Source of the DNA: Blattabacterium cuenoti
GTDB taxonomy: Bacteria; Bacteroidota; Bacteroidia; Flavobacteriales; Blattabacteriaceae
NCBI RefSeq assembly: GCF_014251735.1
Contig: NZ_CP059197.1
Span: 62,001 to 126,000 of the forward strand
Reading direction: 5' to 3'
Length of the DNA: 64,000 nucleotides
Made by a program: the position numbers and the translations under genes. A model generated the notes under the pieces. The model was given only the letters and a program-made list of their open reading frames with translations. It did no database searches and was not told the origin of the DNA. Positions 18,488 to 27,523 of this stretch are shown in pieces; positions within the stretch are counted from its first letter, which is position 1, and the number at the start of each line of letters is the position of its first letter.

Positions 18488-20236
18488 TTAATTTATGAGA
18501 ATATTTCCTTGAGTAAATCGATAATAATAATGACTATTGATTCTATTTTTTAATAATCCTACCATAATATTAAAAACTCCAATTCTTCCTAGCAACATTA
18601 AAATGATTAACACTAACTTACTTCCATTAGATAAATTAGAAGTAATTCCTAAAGATAATCCTACTGTTGAAAAAGCGGAAAAAACTTCAAAAGAAATGGA
18701 CAAAATATCTTTTTTTGGATCTAAAAAAAGAATAATCAAAATACTTATATATATTACAATTAAAGATAATATGATTATAGCAAAAGAACGTCTAACAGTT
18801 TCTGAAGAGATTTCTTTTCTCTGAATTTCTAATCGATTCTTTCCTATAGATAAAGAAATAACATTCATTAATGCTAATGCAAAAGTACTTGTCTTAATCC
18901 CTCCACCTGTAGAAGCGGGAGATGCCCCAATCCACATCAAAAAAATAGTAAATAATATAGTAATAGGAGTCCATTTATTTAGGTTCAATACCTGAAATCC
19001 TGCCGTTCTAGATGTTGCAGAAGAAAAAAATGAAGCTACCCATTTTCCAGTAAAAGAAGGATGTTCTATAAGAGAGAAATGCAATTCACTGAAATAATAA
19101 AAAATGGTTCCAAAAAAAAGTAAAATAAAGGTTGTGAATACAACAATTTTTGTATTCAAAGTAACAATATGAGCAGGATATCTAAAATATTCCTCTTTAA
19201 AAACTCTATAAAAATATTTTTTAAATGTTATCCATATATATGTAAAAAAGTTAAATAAAATATTAAAACCTATTCCCCCCAATATTAATAAACAGGCAAT
19301 AATAAATTGTAATAGATAATTAAATCTGACAGATTCAGAATAAAGACCTTTACTAAGAGTAGAAAATCCGCTATTGCAAAAAGCGGATATAGAATGGAAA
19401 ATAGAAAAAAACAAACGACTATCAGTCTCTATGAAATTTCTATTAATAGAAAAATAAATTAACAAAGTTCCTATTGCTTCTACTATTAAAGTAAACATAA
19501 CAACTTTTACAGCTAAACTAAGAACATTATTAGTAGTTTTTGTATTCAAAAAATTGCTAATGTATATTCCTTCTCGAAAAGAAAAACCATCCCTAAAAAA
19601 ATAACTAAAAAAAGAAGTGATAGTTAAAATTCCTAAACCTCCCAGTTCTACTAACGTTAGAATAATCACTTTTCCAAAATATGTAAAATCTTTTGCGGTA
19701 TCTAATACGACTAGACCGGTCACACAAACGGCACTAGTAGAAGTAAACAATGCATCTATAAATGATATTTTTTTAACTGTAGAAGTCGGAAGCATAAGTA
19801 ATACTGATCCTAAAAAAGATAGAAACACAAAACTAGTAATAAAAATAAAAGCAGGATTATGTATTTTTACATATATTATTCGCATCAAATAGGTAATACG
19901 AATTAATATGTATAGAGTCAAACAAATTAACAAGGTTATTTGTATATCTGTTGTTTTATCAGTTTTGGAAAAAACTAATTGTCCAACAGAAAAAATAAAA
20001 GAAGTCATTAAAATAAAAAAAGATAATAAAATCATGGATTTATATCCCTTGTAAAGGCTCCTTTCGAACAAAAAACAAAAATGAAAAATACTAAGTATAA
20101 ATACTATTCCCATGAGGGTGCCTATATTTAAAACAGGATTGATAGATGTTTTCCACCCTAAAGAAATAATTATATAGAAAAATGTTATTGGAGTTATAAA
20201 TGGTAATATATTTCGGAATATAATTTGGATCATCAC
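18488..20236 (-). CDS. ktrB: TrkH/KtrB family potassium uptake membrane subunit
   Basis: This is an ion-conducting subunit with repeated membrane-pore-membrane units. Pore-loop segments include TSTSAVCVTGL, SISAFCNSGFS, SATSRTAGF and SAFSTVGLSLG, each carrying the selectivity-filter glycine. The protein is 582 residues, longer than KtrB of Firmicutes. The extra N-terminal 120 residues hold several hydrophobic helices, as in other Bacteroidetes homologues. Its ATG immediately follows the hemC stop codon, so the two must share a transcript. Confidence 0.94.
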   Translation of the reverse strand: MMIQIIFRNILPFITPITFFYIIISLGWKTSINPVLNIGTLMGIVFILSIFHFCFLFERSLYKGYKSMILLSFFILMTSFIFSVGQLVFSKTDKTTDIQITLLICLTLYILIRITYLMRIIYVKIHNPAFIFITSFVFLSFLGSVLLMLPTSTVKKISFIDALFTSTSAVCVTGLVVLDTAKDFTYFGKVIILTLVELGGLGILTITSFFSYFFRDGFSFREGIYISNFLNTKTTNNVLSLAVKVVMFTLIVEAIGTLLIYFSINRNFIETDSRLFFSIFHSISAFCNSGFSTLSKGLYSESVRFNYLLQFIIACLLILGGIGFNILFNFFTYIWITFKKYFYRVFKEEYFRYPAHIVTLNTKIVVFTTFILLFFGTIFYYFSELHFSLIEHPSFTGKWVASFFSSATSRTAGFQVLNLNKWTPITILFTIFLMWIGASPASTGGGIKTSTFALALMNVISLSIGKNRLEIQRKEISSETVRRSFAIIILSLIVIYISILIILFLDPKKDILSISFEVFSAFSTVGLSLGITSNLSNGSKLVLIILMLLGRIGVFNIMVGLLKNRINSHYYYRFTQGNILIN

Positions 20237-21172
20237 TTATTTCGAAATATTTTTTTTTCTCATATTCTCCAATATCTCCTTTCCTCCTTTCTCTAATATT
20301 TCCTTTGCACACTGATATCCGATAATATTATAATTAGTTCCTATTTTTGTTTTTATGATTTTTTGCATGCCATCTAAACTGAATAATATTCCAGTAAAAT
20401 AAATAATTTTATTTTTAATAATTGCATGGGCCCCAATGGGTGTGATACATCCACCTCCTAAAGTTTTCAAAAATTGACGTTCTATACTTGCTGATAATCT
20501 AGTATTCCTATCATCTAATTTTTTAGTTAAATTCTGAATCCATTCATTATCTTTACGTGTAGAAACAACAATAATTCCTTGTCCAGGAGAAGGGATCATC
20601 CAATCTAAAACTTTAAAATTAAAACCTTCTAAATCATTTAATATTCCCAAACGTTCCAATCCTACCTTAGCAAAAATAGCTCCTTTCCAAGAATTATCAT
20701 ATAATTTTTTTAATCTAGTATTTATATTACCTCTTAAATCAACAATAGTGTGATGTGGATAACGATTTTTCCAAAAAGCAACTCTTCTAAGACTTCCAGT
20801 AGCTATAATAGCTTTTATTTTAGGATTAAATAAAAAATTACTGGATCCTTTATATACTAATAAATCGGAAAAACTTCCACGCTTCAAATAAGCAGAAAGA
20901 GTTATTTGTTCTGATAGATTAGTAGGAACATCTTTTAAAGAATGCACAGCCATATCAATTTTTCCAGAAATAAGAACATTAGTTAATTTTCTAGTGAAAA
21001 CACCTACTTTTTTAAATTTATCAATAGGAATATTTTGAATTAAATCTCCTTCAGATTTTATAAAAAACAAATGAGAACAATAACCTAGTCTATGAAGGAT
21101 TTTCTGAACTTCTATTGCTTGAGAAATAGCTAATGGACTATCTCTTGTTCCTATTCTAATAATTCTATTCAA
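20237..21172 (-). CDS. hemC: hydroxymethylbilane synthase (porphobilinogen deaminase)
   Basis: The enzyme joins four porphobilinogen units into hydroxymethylbilane. Signatures are RIGTRDSPLA at the N-terminus, HSLKDVPT, RGNINTRL, and LGGGCITPIGAHA, whose Cys holds the dipyrromethane cofactor. There is no ATG at the N-terminus. A TTG at 21172, 11 bases after the tsaB stop, gives a family-like start (NRIIRIGTRD); another TTG at 21196 would overlap tsaB. It is separated from hemD by the two potassium transport genes. Confidence 0.93.
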   Translation of the reverse strand: MNRIIRIGTRDSPLAISQAIEVQKILHRLGYCSHLFFIKSEGDLIQNIPIDKFKKVGVFTRKLTNVLISGKIDMAVHSLKDVPTNLSEQITLSAYLKRGSFSDLLVYKGSSNFLFNPKIKAIIATGSLRRVAFWKNRYPHHTIVDLRGNINTRLKKLYDNSWKGAIFAKVGLERLGILNDLEGFNFKVLDWMIPSPGQGIIVVSTRKDNEWIQNLTKKLDDRNTRLSASIERQFLKTLGGGCITPIGAHAIIKNKIIYFTGILFSLDGMQKIIKTKIGTNYNIIGYQCAKEILEKGGKEILENMRKKNISK

Positions 21173-21183
21173 AAAACTCTTTA

Positions 21184-21825
21184 TTATAAATAACAAGGAA
21201 TAAATTGTTCAATGTTATTGAATTCTTTATGACAAAACTTCATGTATGAAAGAGAAGACATATCCATTGCAGATGGATAAATAGGAGAAATAAAACGAAA
21301 ATTATTCGCAAATAACTTATCTTCTTTTGTCAAATTTATATTTCCAAATAAATATGCTTTTTTATCCTCTGTTATAGATTGAAAAAAATCACCACAAAAT
21401 TTTTTTATCGAAATAGGACATAATCTTTTTCTATGTCTATTAAATAAAGTAGTATAAAAAAAATCGGATTTTGCATGTATCATGGGAATTAAAAATCCAT
21501 CTTGGACATCTATTTTTTGACTCAAAATAGTTAATGAATCTAACGATAATAATGGAATGCCTAAAGCATAACATAGACCTTTAGCAGCGGATACTCCTAT
21601 TCTTAAGGAAGTGTAGGAGCCTGGACCTTTGCTTACACAAATGGATTGTAAATCATTTATATTAATTTTGGAAATTTTTATAGCATATTGTATAAATGTA
21701 TGTAATTTTTCCGAATGAAGATGTTTATCCGTATGTTCTTCTATAGAAATTAAGCATATGCCGTTTTTGGCTATGCTAACTGAGCAATTTTTTGTGGAAG
21801 TTTCCAAATTTAGGATCAAAGTCAT
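21184..21825 (-). CDS. tsaB: tRNA threonylcarbamoyladenosine biosynthesis protein TsaB
   Basis: This is a 213-residue ASKHA-fold protein of the TsaB/YeaZ family, needed with TsaC, TsaD and TsaE to make t6A at position 37 of ANN-decoding tRNAs. It has ILNLETSTKNCSV at the N-terminus and the GPGSYTSLRIG motif near residue 68, with the conserved AKGL following. It is the first gene of the minus-strand tsaB-hemC-ktrB-ktrA-hemD run and is divergent from nadE across 50 bases. Confidence 0.93.
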   Translation of the reverse strand: MTLILNLETSTKNCSVSIAKNGICLISIEEHTDKHLHSEKLHTFIQYAIKISKININDLQSICVSKGPGSYTSLRIGVSAAKGLCYALGIPLLSLDSLTILSQKIDVQDGFLIPMIHAKSDFFYTTLFNRHRKRLCPISIKKFCGDFFQSITEDKKAYLFGNINLTKEDKLFANNFRFISPIYPSAMDMSSLSYMKFCHKEFNNIEQFIPCYL

Positions 21826-21875
21826 TTTTATTTATTATTTTTTTTCACAATCAAAATATCTAAAATCTATTTAAA

Positions 21876-22703
21876 ATGATAAATAATGCAAAAAAAATAG
21901 TTCATCATATTGTGCAGTGGTTAAAAACATACATAAAAAAAACTCAATCAAATGGTTTTGTTATTGGAATATCCGGAGGAATAGATTCTGCTGTTACCTC
22001 CATGTTAGTAGCTATGACTAAGTCTCCCACTTTAACATTAGAAATGCCTATTTTAGAAAAAAATCCAAATCTGCTATCTGAACAACATGTAATTTTTTTA
22101 AAATCTAGATTTTTAAATGTTCATCATATAAAAAAAGACCTATCTTCTTTATTCACTTCTTTTATTCACACTATGGATGATAATATTACAGAAAAAAAAA
22201 ATAGACCTTTAGCATTAGCCAATGCAAAGTCTCGTATCCGTATGTTAACTCTATATTATTACGCCAATATAGAGAATTATCTAGTGGTAGGAACTGGAAA
22301 TAAAGTAGAAGATTTTGGAGTTGGATTTTTTACAAAATATGGGGATGGAGGTGTAGATATACATCCTATCGCAGATTTAACTAAAAGTGAAATTCGTTTA
22401 CTTGCTAAAGAATTAAATATTATTGATGGAATACAAAAAGCTGAACCTACAGATGGATTATGGGAAGATCAAAGGTCAGATGAAGATCAGTTAGAAGCTA
22501 CTTATGAAGAATTAGAATGGGCGATGAAAATTACAGAAAAAGTAGAAAAAAAGAAAAAAAATTTTCATGATACATTTAAAGGAAGAGAATATGATGTTTT
22601 GAAAACATATCAATATTTACACAAAAAAAACGAACATAAAATTAGGCCTATTCCTATCTGTGAAATTCCTGATATTTTAAGAAATGGAAAAATCGTTTGC
22701 TAA
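21876..22703 (+). CDS. nadE: NAD synthetase, ammonia-dependent
   Basis: This converts nicotinic acid adenine dinucleotide to NAD using ATP and ammonia. The PP-loop SGGIDS is at about residues 33-38, followed by LANAKSRIRM, GTGNKVEDFGVGFFTKYGDGG, and the C-terminal EPTDGLWEDQRSDE segment. At 275 residues it has no glutaminase domain, so it is the NH3-dependent form. It stands alone, 88 bases before folE. Confidence 0.95.
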   Translation: MINNAKKIVHHIVQWLKTYIKKTQSNGFVIGISGGIDSAVTSMLVAMTKSPTLTLEMPILEKNPNLLSEQHVIFLKSRFLNVHHIKKDLSSLFTSFIHTMDDNITEKKNRPLALANAKSRIRMLTLYYYANIENYLVVGTGNKVEDFGVGFFTKYGDGGVDIHPIADLTKSEIRLLAKELNIIDGIQKAEPTDGLWEDQRSDEDQLEATYEELEWAMKITEKVEKKKKNFHDTFKGREYDVLKTYQYLHKKNEHKIRPIPICEIPDILRNGKIVC

Positions 22704-22760
22704 AATTTAGATAAAAATGTGAAATAAAAAGATAAACATATCAATACAAAAACCTTTTCG

Positions 22761-22768
22761 TACCTTTG
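22761..22768 (+). promoter_or_regulatory. candidate -7 promoter box for folE
   Basis: TACCTTTG matches TAnnTTTG exactly, 23 bases before the folE ATG. No convincing -33 TTTG is seen at about 19 bases upstream. The position in the 88-base gap is right for a promoter. Confidence 0.45.
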
Positions 22769-22791
22769 TTTTTCATGGATTAAGTTAAATT

Positions 22792-23466
22792 ATGATGGGA
22801 GATAAAAAAATTTTAGAAAAAGATAATAAGGATACTAATTCTTATTTTTTAGAAAATCATGGAACCCCACTACGTGATGATGCATTTCTTATAAGTGATG
22901 AAAAAAAAATTGATAAAATAGAAAAACATTTTTTTCACATTATGGAAATTTTAGGTTTGGATATGAATGATGATAGTTTACGCAGTACACCTAAACGTGT
23001 GGCAAAAATGTTTATAAAAGAAATATTTAGCGGTTTAAATCCAAAAAATCATCCTCATTTATCCACATTTGAAAATAAATATAAATATAATCAGATGTTG
23101 ATAGAAAAAAACATAATAGTTTATTCTACTTGTGAACATCATTTTCTACCTATTGTTGGAAAAGCACATGTTGGCTACATTTCTCATGGAAAAGTTGTGG
23201 GGCTTTCTAAAATTAATAGAATCGTAAATTTTTACGCAAAAAGACCACAAGTTCAAGAACGTCTAACTATGCAAATTGTGAAATCTTTACAAAAGATACT
23301 AAACACAAAAGATGTGGCTTGTGTTATAGACGCAAAACATTTATGTGTAAATTCTCGTGGAATTCGAGATATAGACACCAGAACCATTACTACTGAATTG
23401 GTAGGAGCATTTAAAAAAGATTCGGAAATTCGAAGAGAATTTTTTCATTATATTGGAATATCCTAA
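22792..23466 (+). CDS. folE: GTP cyclohydrolase I
   Basis: The first enzyme of tetrahydrofolate synthesis converts GTP to dihydroneopterin triphosphate. Zinc ligands are seen in STCEHHFLP (Cys and His) and in HLCVNSRGI (second Cys). The substrate-site segments LSKINRIV and RPQVQERLT are intact. The 224-residue length is normal. ATG 22792 is followed at once by a second ATG. It is three bases upstream of cysS, so the two are co-transcribed. Confidence 0.96.
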   Translation: MMGDKKILEKDNKDTNSYFLENHGTPLRDDAFLISDEKKIDKIEKHFFHIMEILGLDMNDDSLRSTPKRVAKMFIKEIFSGLNPKNHPHLSTFENKYKYNQMLIEKNIIVYSTCEHHFLPIVGKAHVGYISHGKVVGLSKINRIVNFYAKRPQVQERLTMQIVKSLQKILNTKDVACVIDAKHLCVNSRGIRDIDTRTITTELVGAFKKDSEIRREFFHYIGIS

Positions 23467-23469
23467 TTT

Positions 23470-24915
23470 ATGAATATAGAAAATTATACTCGTTATATAC
23501 GAGATCATATACAAATATATAATTCTTTCACCGGAAAAAAAGAATTATTTCAACCTATTCATAAGGAATATATAGGAATTTATGTTTGTGGTCCCACGGT
23601 TTATAATCATCTTCATTTAGGAAACTGTCGTACTTTTATATTATTCGATTTAGTTTTTCGTTATTTTAAACATTTAGGTTATAAAGTACGTTATATCAGA
23701 AATATTACCGATGTAGGACATTTAGAAAATGATAGTGATGATGGAGAAGATAAAATTCATCAAAGATCTATTTTTGAAGGGCTTGAACCTATGGAAATTG
23801 TTCAAAAATACACTTTGTCTTTTCATTATATATTAAACATTTTCAATACTTTACCTCCAAGTATTGAACCAACAGCTACTGGTCATATAATCGAACAAAT
23901 TGATATGATTCAAAAATTAATTCAAAAAAATCTAGCTTATGAGAATAATGGATCTGTTTATTTTGACGTAAAAAAATATAGCCAATTATATTCTTATGGG
24001 ATATTGAGTCATAATAAAATTGATCAACTTATTAATAATGAATCTAATTTTTTAGGTGAAAAACGTCATTTTCAAGACTTTTCTCTTTGGAAAAGAGCTA
24101 AATACAGTCATATTATGAACTGGAACTCTCCATGGGGAAAAGGAGTTCCAGGTTGGCATATAGAATGTACCACTATGAGTACAAAATATTTAGGAGAAGT
24201 TTTTGATATTCATGGTGGAGGTATAGATCTTAAATTTCCCCATCATGAATGTGAGTTAGCACAAGCAATAGGAGTTTATAATAAGAATCACCTTGCACAT
24301 TATTGGATGCATACGAACATGCTCACTTTAAATGGCAAAAAAATGAGTAAATCCACAGAAAATTACTTATCCATAAAAGATTTAATATCTAAATATCATC
24401 CAATAGTCATTCGATTCTTTATATTACAATCTCATTATCGTAGCCTTTTAAACTTTTCTCAAAAAGGACTTATAGATGCAGAGAAAGGATATCATCGTTT
24501 AATGAATGCAATAGAAAAATTGGAATTTATTTCTATAAGTGATGAAAAAAATATATCAAAATTTGATGTTAATCAATGGATCAAAAATTGTTATGAAGCT
24601 ATTAATGATGATTTTAACACCCCTTTATTAATCTCTCATCTATTCAAAGTTGCCAACATTTTGAATCATATATATATAGCGGATTCATATTTATTAAAAA
24701 AATATATGAAACATTTTTTTTTTGATATACTTGGTCTTCAAAAGATAGAAAAAAATCCCTTTGAAAAAACATCTCAAAAATTAAAAATTCTCACTGAGAT
24801 ATTAATAAAAATTCGGACAGAAGCAAGAAAAAAAAGGAATTGGACTATTTCAGATCTAATTCGCAAAGAACTATCTCGCATAGGGATTTCATTACATGAT
24901 GACAAATTTGTTTAA
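23470..24915 (+). CDS. cysS: cysteinyl-tRNA synthetase
   Basis: This is a class I synthetase of 481 residues. The HIGH-equivalent motif is HLGN in YNHLHLGNCRTF. KMSKS appears exactly in GKKMSKSTEN. Zinc ligands lie in CGPTVY, WHIECTTMS and FPHHECELAQA. The C-terminal DALR-like region is complete. Its TAA stop lies inside a TTAA shared with the convergent trans-sulfuration gene (24912-24915). Confidence 0.97.
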   Translation: MNIENYTRYIRDHIQIYNSFTGKKELFQPIHKEYIGIYVCGPTVYNHLHLGNCRTFILFDLVFRYFKHLGYKVRYIRNITDVGHLENDSDDGEDKIHQRSIFEGLEPMEIVQKYTLSFHYILNIFNTLPPSIEPTATGHIIEQIDMIQKLIQKNLAYENNGSVYFDVKKYSQLYSYGILSHNKIDQLINNESNFLGEKRHFQDFSLWKRAKYSHIMNWNSPWGKGVPGWHIECTTMSTKYLGEVFDIHGGGIDLKFPHHECELAQAIGVYNKNHLAHYWMHTNMLTLNGKKMSKSTENYLSIKDLISKYHPIVIRFFILQSHYRSLLNFSQKGLIDAEKGYHRLMNAIEKLEFISISDEKNISKFDVNQWIKNCYEAINDDFNTPLLISHLFKVANILNHIYIADSYLLKKYMKHFFFDILGLQKIEKNPFEKTSQKLKILTEILIKIRTEARKKRNWTISDLIRKELSRIGISLHDDKFV

Positions 24916-26066
24916 TATTTTAAAGCTTGATCTATATCTTCCATAAGATCTTCTCCATTCTCTATTCCAAAAGATAAACGTATAAGAGAATCTTGAATTC
25001 CTGCGTTTCTTCTCACCTCTAAAGGAGTAGATTTATGTGTCATAGTTGCCGGATGACAAATTAAACTTTTTGTTCCTCCTAAACTTTCTGCTAGTTTAAA
25101 TAATTTAGTAGAGATTACAACTTTTTTTGCCGCTTCTATAGTATCATCTTTAAGACTAAAGGATACTATTCCTCCGAAATATAGTTGTTGTTTTACTGCT
25201 ATTATATGATTTTTATGTTTGGATAATCCAGGATAATAAACCTTATCAATACAGGTATTTTTATCTTGTGATAAAAAAGAAGCTATCTTAAATGCATTGT
25301 CAGATTGTTTCTTGATACGTAGATACAAAGTTTGGCACCCTCTTATAGTTAACCAACAATCAATAGGAGATAAAATACCTCCAGTAGCATTCTGAATGTA
25401 TTTTAATTGTTCATATAAATCTGCATTTTTCACGGTAATTAGTCCAGCTAATACATCTGAATGTCCTGCTAGATATTTTGTAGCACTGTGAATAACGATA
25501 TCTGCTCCTAAACTGAGAGGATTTTGAAGAGCTGGAGTAGCGAAAGTATTGTCTACAACAATTAAAATATTTGGGTTTACTTTTTTAGAATTTTCACTAA
25601 TATATTTAATATCAGATATTTTTAAAGTAGGATTCGTAGGAGACTCTAACCAAACCATCTTAGTTTTAGGAGTCAGGATAGAAATAACATTTTCTGCATA
25701 AGTTGTATCCACAAAATGGGTGTGAATTCCTAATTTCTTATACAAATTTAATAAACGAAAAGTTCCCCCATAAATATCATCCACAGCAACTATTTCATCT
25801 CCAAACTCTAATAACTTTAAAACAGCATCCACAGATGCCAATCCAGAAGAAAAAGCCAAACTCGCATAGCCTTTTTCTAAATCTGTAATTAATTTTTCCA
25901 ATATTTTTCTTGTAGGATTATTGGTTCTTGTATAATCAAAACCTTTGTGAACTCCAGGAGATTCTTGAACATAAGTAGAAGTCTGATATATTGGAGTAGA
26001 AATGGCCCCTGTTAGAGGATCTGATAAAATGTTTTGAATTAATTTTGTTTCTTCCTTCATTGCCAT
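24912..26066 (-). CDS. trans-sulfuration PLP enzyme (cystathionine gamma-lyase/gamma-synthase type)
   Basis: This is a Cys/Met metabolism PLP enzyme of about 384 residues. The PLP lysine is in IHSATKYLAGHSDV. Other family segments are STPIYQTSTY, YTRTNNPTR, AFSSGLASVDAV, VDNTFATPALQ, and near the C-terminus ESLGGTKSLICHPATMTH. Sequence alone does not separate gamma-lyase (cystathionine to cysteine) from gamma-synthase (homoserine ester plus cysteine). The frame can begin at GTG 26081, but ATG 26066 or 26060 fit the upstream promoter better. Confidence 0.9.
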   Translation of the reverse strand: MAMKEETKLIQNILSDPLTGAISTPIYQTSTYVQESPGVHKGFDYTRTNNPTRKILEKLITDLEKGYASLAFSSGLASVDAVLKLLEFGDEIVAVDDIYGGTFRLLNLYKKLGIHTHFVDTTYAENVISILTPKTKMVWLESPTNPTLKISDIKYISENSKKVNPNILIVVDNTFATPALQNPLSLGADIVIHSATKYLAGHSDVLAGLITVKNADLYEQLKYIQNATGGILSPIDCWLTIRGCQTLYLRIKKQSDNAFKIASFLSQDKNTCIDKVYYPGLSKHKNHIIAVKQQLYFGGIVSFSLKDDTIEAAKKVVISTKLFKLAESLGGTKSLICHPATMTHKSTPLEVRRNAGIQDSLIRLSFGIENGEDLMEDIDQALKY

Positions 26067-26092
26067 TATTGTATTTTGCACAAATTTATATA

Positions 26093-26123
26093 CAAATGTA
26101 CTCTTTCAATTCAAAAATTCAAA
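26093..26123 (-). promoter_or_regulatory. Bacteroidetes-type promoter of the trans-sulfuration gene
   Basis: On the minus strand TTTG (26123-26120) is followed after exactly 19 bases by TACATTTG (26100-26093). That matches the Bacteroidetes promoter pattern TTTG-N19-TAnnTTTG in both halves. Transcription would start near 26086, about 20 bases before ATG 26066. It is the best promoter match I found in the window. Confidence 0.65.
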
Positions 26124-26174
26124 AAATGGAAATATAAGTGTTGGAAATTCTTTTAGAGAATATTTCCATTTTTT
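26121..26174. repeat. 15-bp perfect inverted repeat with an alternative inner hairpin
   Basis: AAAAAATGGAAATAT (26121-26135) is perfectly complementary to 26160-26174 across 24 bases. A second copy of TGGAAAT at 26142-26148 can instead pair with the same right arm (ATTTCCA, 26162-26168), as part of GGAAATTCT pairing with AGAAT and TTTCC around a two-base bulge. The structures are mutually exclusive. The left arm overlaps the -33 box of the minus-strand promoter, and the right arm is 14 bases from the atp -7 box. It may be an operator. Confidence 0.6.
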
Positions 26175-26187
26175 ATGGAAAAAAATC

Positions 26188-26195
26188 TAAATTTG
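26188..26195 (+). promoter_or_regulatory. candidate -7 promoter box of the ATP synthase operon
   Basis: TAAATTTG matches TAnnTTTG exactly, 17 bases before the atpB ATG. The expected -33 TTTG is not obvious; that region is the right arm of the inverted repeat. Confidence 0.45.
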
Positions 26196-26212
26196 TTTCC
26201 TACTTTTTTTGA

Positions 26213-27271
26213 ATGACTTTAGCTTTAAAAAAATTAGGATTATATTGCTTTTTGATTTTTCTTTTTGTTACAAATCTTTTTGCTAATGAAAATGAAAATA
26301 AAAAAAATATAGATGTAGCTAATACTATTATTGAACATGTAAGTGATTCTCACGAGTGGCATATTATAGGAAATCATGAAAGGGGAATCATATTTTCTTT
26401 GCCCGTATTTTTGTGGAATCATGGTAATGGATGGGAATTTTTTTTATCCTCTCAGTTTTCTCATGGAAAAGTGGTAAAAGGAAAATATGGAAATTATAAA
26501 ATGTTTCAAGAAAAAATATATAAAACCAATTCTGTTGGAAATTTATATATAGATGCCAGAGGGAATCCGACAAATGATAGACCTTGGGATTTTTCTATTA
26601 CAAAAAATGTAGTGTCTATTGGAATATCATTTTTGATATTATGCTACATCTTTAGGCGAATGAGATATAGCTATAAAAATCATCAAACGAAATGGAATTT
26701 CGGTATCTTTTTAGAATTTTTAATCTTGTTTATTCGCAATGAAATAGTTATTCCAAATATTGGAAAAGAAAAATATAAAACATATTTTCCTTTTTTATTG
26801 ACTGTGTTTTTTTTCATATTGGTTAATAATTTAATAGGTCTTTTACCAGGATTCCCAAATGTTACAGGAAATATAAGTGTTACATTGGTTTTAGCAGTAA
26901 TTACTTTTATCATAATCAATATTAAGGCCAATAAAAATTATTGGAAACATATTTTTTGGATGCCAAATGTTCCCATAGGAATAAAATTTTTGTTAGCACC
27001 TATAGAATTTATAGGTATTTTCATTCGCCCATTAACTTTATGTATTCGTTTATTTGCTAATATCACTGCTGGACACATAATTATTTTAAGTTTTATTTGT
27101 CTTATTTTTATTTTTAAAAATTTTTTTATTGCTAGTTTTTCCATTATTTTCGGTTTTTTTATTTTATTGTTGGAAATTATGGTGGCTTTTTTGCAAGCCT
27201 TTATTTTTACAAATTTATCTGCTTTACTTATAGGAATGTCCGTAAAGGATTATGAACATAAAACGTATTAA
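26213..27271 (+). CDS. atpB: ATP synthase Fo subunit a
   Basis: This is the membrane stator subunit that forms the proton half-channels. The C-terminal half is the classic subunit a, with the essential Arg in RPLTLCIRLFANITAGH and the later LEIMVAFLQAFIFTNLSA segment. Before it, the protein carries a signal-peptide-like N-terminus (MTLALKKLGLYCFLIFLF) and about 110 extra residues likely outside the membrane, giving 352 residues against about 270 in E. coli. Long N-termini of this kind are known to me from other Bacteroidetes. It is first in the atp operon; no atpI precedes it. Confidence 0.95.
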   Translation: MTLALKKLGLYCFLIFLFVTNLFANENENKKNIDVANTIIEHVSDSHEWHIIGNHERGIIFSLPVFLWNHGNGWEFFLSSQFSHGKVVKGKYGNYKMFQEKIYKTNSVGNLYIDARGNPTNDRPWDFSITKNVVSIGISFLILCYIFRRMRYSYKNHQTKWNFGIFLEFLILFIRNEIVIPNIGKEKYKTYFPFLLTVFFFILVNNLIGLLPGFPNVTGNISVTLVLAVITFIIINIKANKNYWKHIFWMPNVPIGIKFLLAPIEFIGIFIRPLTLCIRLFANITAGHIIILSFICLIFIFKNFFIASFSIIFGFFILLLEIMVAFLQAFIFTNLSALLIGMSVKDYEHKTY

Positions 27272-27286
27272 AATAATATTATAATT

Positions 27287-27514
27287 ATGGATATAGATTT
27301 AACTTATTCAGGTTTGGCAGCTTTAGGTGCTGGAATTGCGGTAATAGGAGCGGGTTTAGGAATTGGTAAAATTGGGAGTTCTGCAATGGATGCTATTGCT
27401 AGACAGCCTGAAGCTTCAGGAAAAATACAAAACGCCATGATTGTTGCTGCAGCTCTTATTGAAGGTGCGGCTTTGTTTGGAATAGTAACCGCTTTATTAG
27501 CTGTGTTTAAATAA
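27287..27514 (+). CDS. atpE: ATP synthase Fo subunit c
   Basis: This is a 75-residue hairpin of two membrane helices that makes the rotor ring. The Gly-rich first helix is GAGIAVIGAGLGIGKIG, the polar loop is ARQPEA, and the second helix holds the ion-binding Glu in ALIEGAALFG. No Ser/Thr follows that Glu and the first helix lacks the sodium-type Gln, so proton coupling is likely. Confidence 0.97.
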   Translation: MDIDLTYSGLAALGAGIAVIGAGLGIGKIGSSAMDAIARQPEASGKIQNAMIVAAALIEGAALFGIVTALLAVFK

Positions 27515-27523
27515 ATTTTAGTA

